64,000 nucleotides of DNA from CAVQBL01 sp963710715 (GCA_963710715.1 CAVQBL010000008.1:1-64000), one strand, 5' to 3'. Positions 26,530 to 37,351 are shown, numbered from the stretch's first letter. The notes: generated by a model not told the origin, from the sequence alone. Numbers and translations are program-made.

Positions 26530-26978
26530 ATGCCGGAAGCGGTTATTTTCAGTTATCAAAATAAAATTCATACCGTTTCTTTTTCCAAGCCCAAGGCAAT
26601 ATTACCGTTAAACATTAAAAACGGTGACTGTAGGCTTAGTAACATGGGGAAGGAGAGAGCAAGAAAACAGTGAAATGCCATTAGGAGGTTGGGCACGATT
26701 ATCTGGTGTAAAAAATGAAAAAGATTCACTAGATGGCATTTATATTTCCCCAAACCCGTACAAATTCCGGTTGATAAATTCATGGAAAAAGATTTTGAAG
26801 GAAAGACGTTGTTGGTATGAAGTCACAAAAGGTAAATGTATTCAAGGATTACTTGCTACACGTAGAGGATGAATATCGAGTTTATATTGTGACAGTGGAC
26901 CCTGAAGATTTAGCCAATTCTCATTATCGATGGCCACATATCATAACTTGTTCCATGAGGCCGGGTGGAGTAGGGTAG
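26530..26978 (+). pseudogene. Third gene of the mutagenesis cassette, frameshifted, function unknown
   Basis: AAGGAG precedes ATG 26530. Frames join as MPEAVIFSYQNKIHTVSF..., VGLVTWGRREQE, PLGGWARLSG, then YEVTKGKCIQGLL and EDEYRVYIVTVDPED. I recall similar proteins encoded after DinB on plasmids but no function. At least two to three indels break it, like the polymerase gene before it. Confidence 0.5.
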
Positions 26979-27068
26979 GTATGCGTTTTAACCGAAGACA
27001 TTTTGTTCACATTTCATGATAATGAAGTTTATAGCTCAAGAGAAGAAGCCACCGTCTTTGCTTTTGTA

Positions 27069-27887
27069 TCAGTAAAATTTTATGTGAGTTATTCCAGATT
27101 TGTTGGCTAGATCATATAAGAACATTTTTAAACGTAAAACAAAAGGAAACCCTTTCATTACCTTGATATCCTCGAAATAGGATATTTGATTAACTATTTC
27201 AATCTGTGGTGACCATCCTTTTATTATAGTAGTATCATCAATTCCCCACTGTATTTCTGCATCCTCCATGTGAGATTCCTTTAACATTTTATTTGCATAG
27301 TACATACCTTTTTTAGAAATTGAATCGAAAATCAGTTCTGAGTGCGGAAATTGCCGGGTCATTTCTAATAATAATGTTTTGATTTCAATTTCCTTGAAAT
27401 ACATAAATAAACCACCCGCAAAGAAGAAAAATTGGTTGCCGTATTTTTTAACATCATCCATCCATGAATAATCGATTATGGATTTTGCTATTAGATGAAC
27501 ACGCCCTGTTTCTCCCAGTAATTGTTTACGCAATGAAATAACTTCAGGTAAGTCAAGATCGATCCATGTGAGATTTTGGTTGTCAACTCGATAAAAAGCT
27601 GTTTCTAAACCAGCACCTAAATTTACAATAATGCCAGAAGGATTTATTTGTAAATATTTATTAATGGCAATATCAAATTGATAAGCTCTTGCCATCCAGA
27701 AGAGTGTTGCGCTACCTAAATGTTGTGAAAGCTCATCAAAATTATAATTAAGAGAGTTAACCAGCTGAATGGCACGTTCGTCATGAATAGGGGAGAATGA
27801 TTTCTGACTAAATTGGGCACGTCCAACCAAAGGCATGAGGAGAGTTTTAGGAACGCCTTCTAAACTAACGGCTAGCTTATCAGTCAT
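27069..27887 (-). CDS. SAM-dependent methyltransferase, LCM/TcmP-like family
   Basis: A 272-aa protein. The SAM-binding motif is VNLGAGLETAFYRV (about 88-101), followed by WIDLDLPEVISLRK, the pattern of leucine-carboxyl-methyltransferase-like and polyketide O-methyltransferases (TcmP type). The substrate is not predictable from sequence. AAGG precedes the start. It is an isolated gene on the minus strand next to decayed genes on both sides. Confidence 0.8.
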   Translation of the reverse strand: MTDKLAVSLEGVPKTLLMPLVGRAQFSQKSFSPIHDERAIQLVNSLNYNFDELSQHLGSATLFWMARAYQFDIAINKYLQINPSGIIVNLGAGLETAFYRVDNQNLTWIDLDLPEVISLRKQLLGETGRVHLIAKSIIDYSWMDDVKKYGNQFFFFAGGLFMYFKEIEIKTLLLEMTRQFPHSELIFDSISKKGMYYANKMLKESHMEDAEIQWGIDDTTIIKGWSPQIEIVNQISYFEDIKVMKGFPFVLRLKMFLYDLANKSGITHIKFY

Positions 27888-27947
27888 TATAAGGACCTTG
27901 CTTAGAAATTATTGGAATTATACCTTCTTTAAAAACAGTAAGGCACA

Positions 27948-29354
27948 TCATATTTTTAACTTCACCGCTTGTTTTGACTGCATTGATGCAAGTTGAGCTT
28001 TACATTCATTTAACGCTTTGCTTGCCTTTTCGATTTTAGGTTGTGTTCCAGGAGTATATCTGGGCTCTTAAATATAAAGCGGTTTCTAGAAAAGATTTTG
28101 CTTCTTCAAGTTGACTCAGCATTTGAAATACGCGTCCTATATTATAATATACAGTAGCAAGAGATGGGTCTGATTTGACGCAGTTAAAAGTAAGTATTTT
28201 TAATACGTCAAAAAACAAAGCATTAGCAGCTTTATACTTTTTTGCTTGAAAATCGAGTTTTGCTTTGGCATTACGATTTACCGCTCGAGCTATTTCTTGT
28301 TTTCTTTTTGTTGCTAGATCCTCATAAAGTTTATTATCGCGATATTGTTTTGATTGATAGCTATACTCACCGAGTATATTCTTTTTGAGGAATGTTTCAG
28401 GTGCGGTTTTCTTGTATTCCTCAATGACAACTTCAAAATCTTTAAAGTATTTCTCTTTTATTTCTAGAAGTGAAAGGATAGTTCTTTTAAACTCTTTGTC
28501 TTCTTTTAATTCAGGGATGTTCAGTTCAACCGTGAGGGTATCTTTAAAATTACGCCTAAATATAAGTTCAGAGTCATAGTTATTTAGATAGCCTTCTAAA
28601 TAAAAAGCAATAGAAGCCGACAATTCTTTTTCTTCCATGCCAAGTTTCACTTTATGTTTTTTTGCATCCTCAATAATTCCAAGCAATTTTTGAATAATGA
28701 TTACATACGTATCAGATTCTTTAAAGAAATTCATTTGGTTTTTAGTGTATGTGTGTGATGTATCAACTGAAAGATCTTTTTCTCCCATCGCACTCCAGTG
28801 ATGCCCATCAAATATACATAATTGCTTAGATTTTTTTGTTCCTGTTTTGACGCGGGCTACGACTCCTATTATTTGCTCTATCTTTTGAGTGGCTGAAAGT
28901 TGTTGCTCCTGTGGGTGATGAATTAAATTATTCGGTCTTTCTGTGATGGGAAATGTTTTTATCTGAAATTGTTTGCTATCATCACTCTTGCTTTCTAATG
29001 AAACTTGAACAGCGCCATGCGATTTATCAATTAGCTGTGAAACAAAAGTTTTATTAGGGTGTACGGCTTTAAAATATTCAGTTAAGCAATCTCGTAAATA
29101 CTTGCCTTCCAATTCGCGGGTGATAAGAGTTATTTTTGTTGCATCATCCATGCCTAGAATATGGTTTCTTAATTGATCAGGAGCAACGCCGAGTTCAATA
29201 TCAACATGAGCAAGCTCTACTCGATCTTGGGTTGAAAAGATTAATATGGCACAACTTGAAAATTGGTCAGTATAAAGACCAGAAATACCATAGGATTGAG
29301 CTGCGGTTGAAAGACTGCTGTTTTACCTTGAGGGACATAAACAATATATGTCAT
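27948..29354 (-). pseudogene. NTAN1-like amidase-fold protein with C-terminal TPR, two frameshifts
   Basis: Three frames join: MTYIVYVPQGKTA (start 29354), then SSCAILIFSTQDRVELAHVD and the long central part, then a C-terminal PKIEKASKALNECKAQL ending at 27948. Joints need single-base indels near 29315 and 28050. The N-terminal part, with Cys in SSCAIL, His-Asp in LAHVD, later FDGHHWSAM, resembles by eye the N-terminal asparagine amidohydrolase (NTAN1) fold, mainly known from eukaryotes; this is a weak inference. Residues after about 330 look like a tetratricopeptide pair (ATVYYNIGRVFQMLSQLEEA). Frameshifts may be decay or sequencing errors. Confidence 0.5.
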
Positions 29355-29442
29355 ATACAACATCCTTTTAAAATTAAAAAGTGGCAACATGTTCAAAAAT
29401 AAGTTGTTAAATTCTTTCTGCAAAAAAACTGATGCGAATATA

Positions 29443-30009
29443 CTATTTTTTCTTCGCCTGTTCGCGCAGCATTTCAATTTCTTTTTTTGCTACGGCAGCT
29501 TCTTGTTTGGCAAGATTATATTTTTCATTTAATTGTTCCTGTTTTGCAGCAAGTTTTTGCTCTCGTTGTTCCATATCATGGATACGGGCATGAGCGGCAG
29601 CGAGTTGACGTTCTAATTTGAGTTTCTCCAAATCAAGATCATTTTTAGCATTTTCGAGTGTAACCTGAGTTGCAGCTAATTTTTCTTCTACTTCTTTTAT
29701 GGTAGCAAGATGCTCATCAATTCTAGATTTTAATTTGGTATTTTCTTTTTCAAAGGATTCAATTTCTTGCACCTTAACTTCCGCAATTGCGCGCTGTACA
29801 GCCTCTGTTAATTTAATGCTTTTTATAAGTGTTAGCTCTTTTGATGTTTTTTCTCGTTCATAACGTTCACGATAAGTGGCGATAGTACTTTTGCTGCCTC
29901 CTAGAACATCATGTGCTGTATTGGTGCCGGCACGACCCTCTTGAAGAAGTTGCTCCCAAGCCACAACGAATTTTTCGTAAGGAATCCCTGGCCTACCTTG
30001 TTTTGTCAT
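29443..30009 (-). CDS. KfrA-like plasmid DNA-binding coiled-coil protein 1
   Basis: A 188-aa protein. Residues about 5-50 match the KfrA N-terminal DNA-binding domain (YEKFVVAWEQLLQEG... VLGGSKSTIATYRERYE), and from residue 70 to the end the protein is one long coiled coil. KfrA proteins bind their own promoters and help stable plasmid inheritance by forming filament-like networks. It is shorter than the other two KfrA-like proteins of this window. Alone on the minus strand with 130 bp of leader. Confidence 0.8.
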   Translation of the reverse strand: MTKQGRPGIPYEKFVVAWEQLLQEGRAGTNTAHDVLGGSKSTIATYRERYEREKTSKELTLIKSIKLTEAVQRAIAEVKVQEIESFEKENTKLKSRIDEHLATIKEVEEKLAATQVTLENAKNDLDLEKLKLERQLAAAHARIHDMEQREQKLAAKQEQLNEKYNLAKQEAAVAKKEIEMLREQAKKK

Positions 30010-30143
30010 GGCTAATGCTCGCTAATAAATACTATTTAATACCAGTATTATATGGTATTAAAATGATATAGCAAGTCATTTTTAGACTGGGAGTTGGTTG
30101 ATTGAATCGTTAAGACAAATGGATTACCCAAACAGCGGGTCAA

Positions 30144-30872
30144 TTACATTTTTGCACTTTTCGTATTATTTTTTGTAGTATCAAAAGCCTCTTTAGGATT
30201 GCTTTGCGGTGGATGTGAAAGACTATTACCAGCTCTATTTCCGAATGTACCATACTGTTGATATGATTGGCTTAAGCTAGTAGTTAACGCAGTTAATGGT
30301 GGTTCTTGCAAAATATCTTTGAGGCTTTGAGTATCCAATTCAATCTGAAAGTAATTTAATTTTTGTTGTTCTATGTGTAGCATCATGTCTGGTAATATGA
30401 CGTCATTATAATAACTTAATAATTTTGGTGTTTGTTTATTTAATATCTCTAATCCTTCCTCCTCAAGTTGTACAATCAAATGAGGAACGCGCACAATAAG
30501 CTCAGCAGCGTGCTCTGTTGATTTGTATTGAGTAAATGCATGGTTGATAATTTCATGCAGCGTTATTTTATTACTGTTGATATTGGAAATAATTAATTGA
30601 AATGCGGACTCATTCGACATATAACTTTTCCCTGATGATTTAGTGTCATCTGCAGACGGGTATGGATTACATTTATTCTTATAGATGAGCTGCATGGCAA
30701 GGTGGCATAACTCATGAATTAAAGTACCACGCATTTGTTCATTAGGACGTTTTGCTCCTATATAGATTTTTCCCGATTCAAATACAGCTGCACCCCGGGT
30801 AGCGCTGTGCTGGGTAGGATTAATCATTTCAACATGGTCATTATTGAAATCAAAAATGATATCAATTTTCAC
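30144..30872 (-). CDS. Zincin-type metalloprotease domain, probably detached C-terminus of the ankyrin protein
   Basis: A 242-aa frame with GTG start. HELCH at about 53-57 is an HExxH zinc-binding motif in a helix following an extended strand, as in zincins; further His/Glu downstream could supply the third ligand. Reading upstream without a stop gives KYIIPILEVIEYSSVKID, which would join the end of the preceding ankyrin gene if one A were added to its AAAAA run. I therefore think this is the catalytic domain of a roughly 970-aa ankyrin-zincin effector. No signal peptide. Confidence 0.6.
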   Translation of the reverse strand: MKIDIIFDFNNDHVEMINPTQHSATRGAAVFESGKIYIGAKRPNEQMRGTLIHELCHLAMQLIYKNKCNPYPSADDTKSSGKSYMSNESAFQLIISNINSNKITLHEIINHAFTQYKSTEHAAELIVRVPHLIVQLEEEGLEILNKQTPKLLSYYNDVILPDMMLHIEQQKLNYFQIELDTQSLKDILQEPPLTALTTSLSQSYQQYGTFGNRAGNSLSHPPQSNPKEAFDTTKNNTKSAKM

Positions 30873-30892
30873 GGATGAATATTCAATGACTT

Positions 30893-33037
30893 CTAAAATA
30901 GGAATAATATACTTTTTAATGATTCATCTATGGAAAAGAAATTCTGGAATATTTTTCCTATATTTAATTGCTCTTCAAGTTGTCGTCGATTGCGACCAGT
31001 AAATCTTGATCGCGATACAAAATAGTTAATAAGGGCATCTGATGGTCGTGTAAAATACTTTAATAGAAAATTTCTTAGCTGTTTTTTTTCATCATCCTTT
31101 AAGATGTTATATACTGGTTTTTCATCTTCGCCTAATTCTGTTCCCTCAGCCATCAAAATGGCAACACATTCTAAATGTTTTTGATCTAATGCCGCGCAAA
31201 GCATAGTTTGTCCACGCTCATCTAGGCTTTTTAAGTTAATATTTTGATTTATTAAAAAATCTTGTAATTTTTTTGGTTGATTAGTTGCGATAAAGTCAAA
31301 ACAACGTTTAACATTATGAAGATAGGATTGTAACAAGGGGATAATTTTTTCTTTTATAGAAGTATTACTTGATAACTCCCGCTGGATGGTTTCAAATAAA
31401 ATTTTTGATAATTCAGCTCCATATTTTAACAGATGCGCTATTGTTTTTTCATCACCATTTCTAGCAGCTATTATCAATAATGGCTCATTTGCTTTGATTG
31501 AGTTTGGATCGATATTGTTTTGTAATAGAATGAGAACAATATCAGATAGTTTATGCTTTATAGCTAAAAATAAAGGGTGACAGCCATCAGGCTGTGGAAT
31601 AATTAATCCTGTCACCGATAGTATAAGCCATTTCGCAACTTCTACCTGCTTATTCATAAGCGCTAAATGCAAAAGATTTTCGCCACTATCTGTTTGCAAA
31701 GATAAATTGGCATGTTTCAGCTGCAGGAACTGTAATATACTAAGATTGCCGTGATAGGCATTAAAATGAATTAACAGCCATCCTTCTTGTCTTACCTGCA
31801 TAGCCTGCGGTTCTTGGATTATATAGTATTTAATAATTTCGGTCGCTTTTTCTCCTGCTTCATGAGAAGTATAATTTTGCAGTAGTGATTGTAGTCGTTC
31901 TTTCGGTGAAATACTTTTCTGAATGTCAGCAATTTTATCAGACGAAATACTTGTACCTGATAAATCTATTTGAATTAGTTTATTAAAATCTTTCAATAAA
32001 TTCTTTAATGAATTGACACAGTTGTCATCTAAATCGTTGTTGCCTGAAAGATCAAGCTTTTCAATATTTATCTTTGCTTCCGTTAGAGCTCGTTTGATAT
32101 CAGGAATATCTGCAATAGATATTTTGAGACGGGCTAGGTTTAATAACTTAGAAGATGGATCAGGTACTGTTTTTGAAATAGTTTGTTTTATATTTTGAGT
32201 TTCTTTGTACTGGATTAATAATTTATTTATTTTTATGCGTTCCTCGTTGATACCTCCTCTTGGGCGAATATATGGCAACTCTAATGGTGTTTGTTTTTTT
32301 ATGTTCTGTATGGATAAATTAGGGTTAAATTTTAAAACTTCTTTACACCCTTCAGCATTATCGAAAAAAACAACATGGTGAAGTAATGTACTTTGATCAT
32401 AATCAAGTTCATTAATGTTGTAGCCAAGTTGATTTATCAAATAATTAAGTAATTCTGGGGTTATTACAGCAGAAGCGATAGCATGCAAAATGGTTTTATT
32501 TTTTATGCCTTGCGCCCTATGTGCTGCTCCACTATCAATTAATAATTGAAGGAGAGCTAAATTACCTCTACGAGCAGCTGCGTAGATTGGAAGTGTGCCA
32601 TCTAATCCAGATATGTTAACATTAACTTGAGTTCGTTGAATAAAATCACTGATAAATTCTACAGGATGGTTTCTCTCGATTGCCATACAAAGTAGATATG
32701 CAGTATCTATTCCTTGGTTAGGTGTAAAATGTTCTTGAACAAGCTGAATATTACCATTAAAAACAGCTTTATATAGCTCATCTGGGATAGTGCTTCTCCG
32801 TTTCTCATTTAGCTTCTCGTTATGATTTCGTGCATTTTTGTGAGCTCCAAAATCTATACTTGCATCAGGGAGCGGGAGATAACGAAAACTTTGCGTGTGA
32901 TTAATAAAGGTTTTTTCATCTGAAGCGGTTTTGGGGAAATTCTGTTGAGTATGCATACTTGCTATTTTCCTTGAGTAGCTATTTAAGTTCTCACGAATAA
33001 ATATCATTCTATCATTAGAATACTTCCTATTTAACAC
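30893..33037 (-). CDS. Large ankyrin/leucine-rich repeat protein, candidate effector
   Basis: Up to 714 aa. A GTG at 33037, an ATG at 33007 or an ATG further on may be the start; AGGAAG before the 33007 ATG is somewhat distant. Residues about 85-260 and 410-640 contain degenerate ankyrin repeats (LPIYAAARRGNLALLQLLI; HPLFLAIKHKLSDIVLILL; LLIIAARNGDEKTIAHLL). Between them is a leucine-rich repeat piece (IEKLDLSGNNDLDDNCVNSL). This eukaryote-like mix is typical of Dot/Icm substrates. The gene ends 20 bp before the zincin-domain frame and probably was fused to it. Confidence 0.75.
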   Translation of the reverse strand: MLNRKYSNDRMIFIRENLNSYSRKIASMHTQQNFPKTASDEKTFINHTQSFRYLPLPDASIDFGAHKNARNHNEKLNEKRRSTIPDELYKAVFNGNIQLVQEHFTPNQGIDTAYLLCMAIERNHPVEFISDFIQRTQVNVNISGLDGTLPIYAAARRGNLALLQLLIDSGAAHRAQGIKNKTILHAIASAVITPELLNYLINQLGYNINELDYDQSTLLHHVVFFDNAEGCKEVLKFNPNLSIQNIKKQTPLELPYIRPRGGINEERIKINKLLIQYKETQNIKQTISKTVPDPSSKLLNLARLKISIADIPDIKRALTEAKINIEKLDLSGNNDLDDNCVNSLKNLLKDFNKLIQIDLSGTSISSDKIADIQKSISPKERLQSLLQNYTSHEAGEKATEIIKYYIIQEPQAMQVRQEGWLLIHFNAYHGNLSILQFLQLKHANLSLQTDSGENLLHLALMNKQVEVAKWLILSVTGLIIPQPDGCHPLFLAIKHKLSDIVLILLQNNIDPNSIKANEPLLIIAARNGDEKTIAHLLKYGAELSKILFETIQRELSSNTSIKEKIIPLLQSYLHNVKRCFDFIATNQPKKLQDFLINQNINLKSLDERGQTMLCAALDQKHLECVAILMAEGTELGEDEKPVYNILKDDEKKQLRNFLLKYFTRPSDALINYFVSRSRFTGRNRRQLEEQLNIGKIFQNFFSIDESLKSILFLF

Positions 33038-33214
33038 TTTTAACTCAGGATTCTATGTCATTCCTATAAGTTCTACTCAATGATGGATTTGCTATATCGA
33101 TATTTTGTTTCTAAGAGATATGCCACTTGACGAATAAAGCTAAAAGTTAGCAGGTAAATGTTTGCGCTTGACACGAGGTACTGCTAAGGGCTCGTTTCTT
33201 CGAGTACTTATTGA

Positions 33215-33445
33215 TTAAGTGGGCAGAACACAGCTTCGATCATGATTTTTGCTCGTTCGCGAGCTAATAAAAAATTTAAAATCAACTACCTCATTTTGAA
33301 ATTGACTTCTGTCATTTGCCAAAGTTCGTTGCAATAGATTAGTATTTGCCGCACTCAATAGCAATAATGGATTGATCATGACAGAACTACTATTAAACAT
33401 TGGCGAAGAATAGGAAGTGGCTTGATAAGCAATGAAATGAAACAT
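33215..33445 (-). CDS. Small hypothetical protein, doubtful
   Basis: A 76-aa frame between the ankyrin and cold-shock genes, without a ribosome binding site or recognisable domain. The 537-bp gap 33038-33574 holds nothing else I can support. Confidence 0.2.
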   Translation of the reverse strand: MFHFIAYQATSYSSPMFNSSSVMINPLLLLSAANTNLLQRTLANDRSQFQNEVVDFKFFISSRTSKNHDRSCVLPT

Positions 33446-33574
33446 TACTGAAACTGACCAAAAACGGCAAAGTTAAAACCACCTCGCCGTAAACTCAACC
33501 GCGAAGTCAGGGCGCGGGAATATCTTACCACCCATGAAAGCGCGCTTGAGTTTGTCATTTTGCTTGGCATTGTA

Positions 33575-33787
33575 TTACTTTATAATAGTAACATCCTCGG
33601 CTTGTAACCCTTTCTTGCCTTTTGTAACAGTAAACTCTACGTGTTGCCCCTCTGTTAAAGAACGGTGTCCATCACCAGTAATAGCGTTGAAGTGCACGAA
33701 CACATCTGCGCCATTTTCTCTTTGAATAAATCCAAAACCCTTTTCATTGTTGAACCATTTAACAGTCCCTTTTTCGCGTGCTGACAT
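33575..33787 (-). CDS. Cold-shock protein, CspA family
   Basis: A 70-aa single cold-shock domain with both RNA-binding motifs, KGFGFI and DVFVHF, and the usual start after MSAREKGTVKWFN. CspA proteins are RNA chaperones that help translation at low temperature and, in many bacteria, in general stress. Full length compared with the family. A leader of about 100 bp precedes it, followed by a divergent HAD gene. Confidence 0.95.
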   Translation of the reverse strand: MSAREKGTVKWFNNEKGFGFIQRENGADVFVHFNAITGDGHRSLTEGQHVEFTVTKGKKGLQAEDVTIIK

Positions 33788-34062
33788 AACTGATCGTCCT
33801 TAAGTATTTGAATTAGAAATTAACATTTCTAGTATAACAATTCTATATCATAACTGTTAAATTACTTCAAAAATAGAGTGAAGCGAGTATGATTTAGGTT
33901 ATGGTTCTGTCAAGCTACTTGAGCCAGCTGCTTTAACGGGGTAAGGGCCGTCGGACGTGATCCACATTCTGAAAAAGAAACGCTAGGGCTTGATTCATTA
34001 TTGATTGCAACTTAGCATGCTGTCGGTTAACACAACAAGGTTAAATAATATTAAGGTGTGTT

Positions 34063-34764
34063 ATGTGTTCACCACGTGATATCGAAAATAATAAAATCAA
34101 AACGAGTTCTACCGCTACAGCGCTCACGAAATTAAAAGAAAACCTAACATCTCCCGTTATTACGACGGATGAAAAAGTAAGTGTCTCAAAATTTCCTGGC
34201 GCTCTCATATTTGATGTTGATGACACATTGCTTGTTTTTGGTGAAAGCAAAGCAAAAAAGAGGACAATCATAAAAAACGAGAGCAAGGTTATAAGGGTAA
34301 TTAAATTAGCAAAAGAAAAATATTACTTTATCGGTATTGTTAGTGCTCGTGATAATGCTCTCGAGCAAAGAAATATAAACCATTTTCCTTACTTATCTGT
34401 AGAAACTGTGTGTAAAAAATTAGAAATAGAGTGCAAGCATGCGTATGCTATTGGTCTTAAGGTTCAAAAAGCTACATTTATGGAAGCACTACGCGATGAA
34501 TTTTTTCCTCATCTTGATAATAAAAGAATTTGCTTAGTTGATGATCAAGCGTTCTTCATGTCTTCTGCATCCTCTCGCGGTTTTTCTACGGTAAGCATAG
34601 ATAGTCAAGACCCTTTTGCTGAAATAGAGGAGTTTTTAAATGGAGAAAAGGTTAATTATCTTGATCAACTACCCGATGAGCTCTCATCAGAGAGCTCTAT
34701 GCAAAATGATGCAATTACAAAATCATCGAATCCAGCATGTTCAGACATGATGAAGATAAAGTGA
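34063..34764 (+). CDS. HAD-superfamily phosphatase-like protein, candidate effector
   Basis: A 233-aa protein. HAD motif I is FDVDDTLL (about 49-56), motif II IVSARD (about 95), and motif IV CLVDDQ (about 166), so the catalytic set is present. Cap elements are minimal. The first 45 residues are polar with many Thr/Lys and the C-terminal 30 are Ser/Glu-rich, both likely disordered, as in secreted effectors. Substrate unknown. Confidence 0.7.
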   Translation: MCSPRDIENNKIKTSSTATALTKLKENLTSPVITTDEKVSVSKFPGALIFDVDDTLLVFGESKAKKRTIIKNESKVIRVIKLAKEKYYFIGIVSARDNALEQRNINHFPYLSVETVCKKLEIECKHAYAIGLKVQKATFMEALRDEFFPHLDNKRICLVDDQAFFMSSASSRGFSTVSIDSQDPFAEIEEFLNGEKVNYLDQLPDELSSESSMQNDAITKSSNPACSDMMKIK

Positions 34765-34891
34765 AATCGGATAACTTCTCACCCAACAATCGATATTGAT
34801 AAAATGTTAGAGTGGAAGCCGATTAGATAATAAAATTTTGTTGGGTTCAAGTGCGTAAATAAACGATGTTACAACGCATATAGAGGAAAGA

Positions 34892-36331
34892 ATGATTGCT
34901 TATCAAGCCAAAATGTTACCTCAGGTAGATTACCAGAAAATTGAAAAAAATTTTCCATTTTCACTCGCGTATCTTGAGCACCAGGCAATGCAAGATTGTT
35001 GCGACTTTTTAGAGTATTTGAAGTTAGCATTAAAAGAAGAACATTTAATGCAAGTTCCAGAATCATTGGTAGCCCATCTCTGTGCTTATCTAGGCACCGC
35101 AGTCACACTACACACCGTCCATCAGGCTGAAAAGCTCGGAACCCTCCATGATAGACTTGATCAAACACCAGGCACACGTAGCCCATCAACAGTTTAACCA
35201 GCATTCTATCAATAGTACGATAAAAAACAATGAGCAGAAAAAAAAGAATGTAGAAATACTGCGTGAATACGCACCAGGCAGCATTGTAGTGCAAACAATG
35301 CGTCTCGGACGTGTAATGATGGATATGTGTTAGGGGAACTAAAAGATCATCGACAGAGCCACTTTAAAAGCCTTCGTCCACCCAAACAAACGGATTTGTT
35401 TTGCTCACAAGAAATGCTGACCAAAATCATGTTACTTGTTACATCAAAAAAATGTGCCGAATGGAGAGAGCAGTTATAAGGTTTATCAGATAACTATGTT
35501 ATTAACCAACTCGCTATCCAAATAGGGTGGTTGATAGGCTATTTTTCTCACCTTAATAATCAATCCCCCGATGAAGCGCAATACTTTGACTATGGGTTGC
35601 CCCTTATCCAATTATATCGAAAACACGTTTATCAATTGATGGAATCTTATGCAAGCGCTGTACATGCACAAGAAGCAGCGCAACAGCAGAAAGAAAATCT
35701 AGAGGCTGAGGCACTTTTAAGTGAGATACGTTCTTTATCAGAAAAAACACATGCGCAGGTTCCCCCTGCATTTAACGATTTTCAAAAACAAATCGCAATC
35801 ACAAAGGCTAACATCGAAAAAACATTGATAGAACTTATTATGCAGAAAAATTCTATCAAGATTATCCTAATGAGCCTTTTTTACTTTTGGTTTACTTTAG
35901 AAGCGCCACTACATGCCGCTGACCCTGAATCTGTTGACGGCCAAGACGCTTTTTCGCATATGAGTGCCGTCATTGACCTAGTAAAAAACACAGTACGGTC
36001 ATTACCAAATCCAAAACTAACGCCTGAGATCAAAGCCTTAAATGAAAAAATACAGCTATTAAAATCTTATCTGCCTCATCCAGAAGTTTTAGACAAGGCG
36101 GTGCCAGAAAATATAAAGCAACAAACAACACACATCAATACAGCGATTCACTCTGTTACCAGTGAACTCATCAAGCAAGATATTCACCTAGAAGCCATTA
36201 CGATCGCCTTATTTAGCCACTGGATGAGACTTTCAGTATTCTTTGGTGTTTCCGAAAGTGATTGGCAAAAGATGGATTACTATTTACCAGCTATTTTAAA
36301 ATCGGTTAGAAACTATTTGTTCACTGCATGA
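34892..36331 (+). pseudogene. Broken gene for a large helical protein of unknown function
   Basis: GAGGAAAG precedes ATG 34892. The protein continues across frames: 34892-35150, 35148-35333, then VLGELKDHRQSHFKSL, an in-frame TAA near 35480 and the intact last 266 residues (35531-36331). At least two indels and one stop break a protein of about 475 aa. It is almost all helix with Gln/Ala-rich coiled parts (AQEAAQQQKENLEAEALL). No family recognised. The last part could still be translated from 35531. Confidence 0.55.
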
Positions 36332-36551
36332 CTGTTTATAGGAATTTAAGTGACTGAATACTGAAATAATTATATAACGTTTGATTACGTTTCATATAAA
36401 TAGGCATGATAAAATCATTGAGTGGTTTTGCCATTTGTCAAAGCAAAGCTCAGCGGGTGGCTACATAAGTTGCATGACAAATTCGGATTTTTGGGAAATT
36501 ATGTAATTACACCCACTTATTCAGTACGATACAATTTTTTCATTGTCACGT

Positions 36552-36826
36552 TTAAATTGAGTGGTTTCTATTATTTCTTGTACGCGTCATTCCAATATTT
36601 TTAAATTGATCAAGGGATGTTTTTTTGAGATAGCGCCTCTGTGTAACATCTTGCATGACCAAGTGTGTCGCTGCGTTAGGAATATTGATGTCCGACACTC
36701 GACAACAGATAGATAAATGAAAAGACGAATGGCCTCGCTTAGCGTAAGTCCCATAGGGTCAAACATTTTGACGGTTTTTTCTTTAACGCTTGGATCAATA
36801 AGAGAACGAATGATGCAGTCAATCAT
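36552..36826 (-). pseudogene. RelB/DinJ-type antitoxin gene, frameshifted, without toxin
   Basis: ATG 36826 with GAGGG upstream. The N-terminus is the ribbon-helix-helix of RelB/DinJ (DPMGLTLSEAIRLFIY). The C-terminus appears in another frame as IPNAATHLVMQDVTQRR and so on, exactly the DinJ-type order, so one indel near 36690 splits the gene. No RelE/YafQ toxin follows. A remnant of a type II toxin-antitoxin system. Confidence 0.7.
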
Positions 36827-37351
36827 AACAACCCTCATTGAATAAATTTTTTACTACTGTAGCTCACAAAGCGAGGCTTTTGCAAGGGTGGGGCTACTCA
36901 AACACGGGGTGTCTTAGCTCTTTATTGAAGTCCCAATTTCTGTCAGTTCTTCCATGGGATTCTAGATTCGGCATTTTTGGGGGTTCTTTAGCAGAACCCG
37001 TTAATACAACACGCTATCTTGAAATCACGCATAATAAATTAATCTTTTTCCCGCACGTAATAGCCTGCAAGAGCCATCGCGAATATCAAACCGGGCGGCC
37101 GCTTTTTTGCTGTTTGATAGGGTACTAAATCTGCAAGTCAGGTGTTGCTTATCATCTTTCTTTCACGCACGCTTTATTTATTTTTTGTGACTTATTTTTC
37201 TTCAAAAATTTCACTTCTTTAAATTAATTGTTCAAAAAAGTATCAATAAATAGCCTCTAAAACTGCTATTTCATTGTATCTAATGGCAAATCTCGCTCTT
37301 ATTTTTCTGTGCTATACATACTTTAAATGGACAACCTAAAAGGACGTCTAT
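36827..37351. other. Intergenic region, 525 bp
   Basis: No gene supported. It contains a GC-richer patch near 37080-37110 unlike its surroundings and an AT-rich leader to the secreted hydrolase-like gene. Confidence 0.35.

Noticed and set aside
36838..37128. A 96-aa plus-strand frame
   Set aside because: No start signal, mixed composition and no family pattern; the region looks like debris next to the dinJ remnant.
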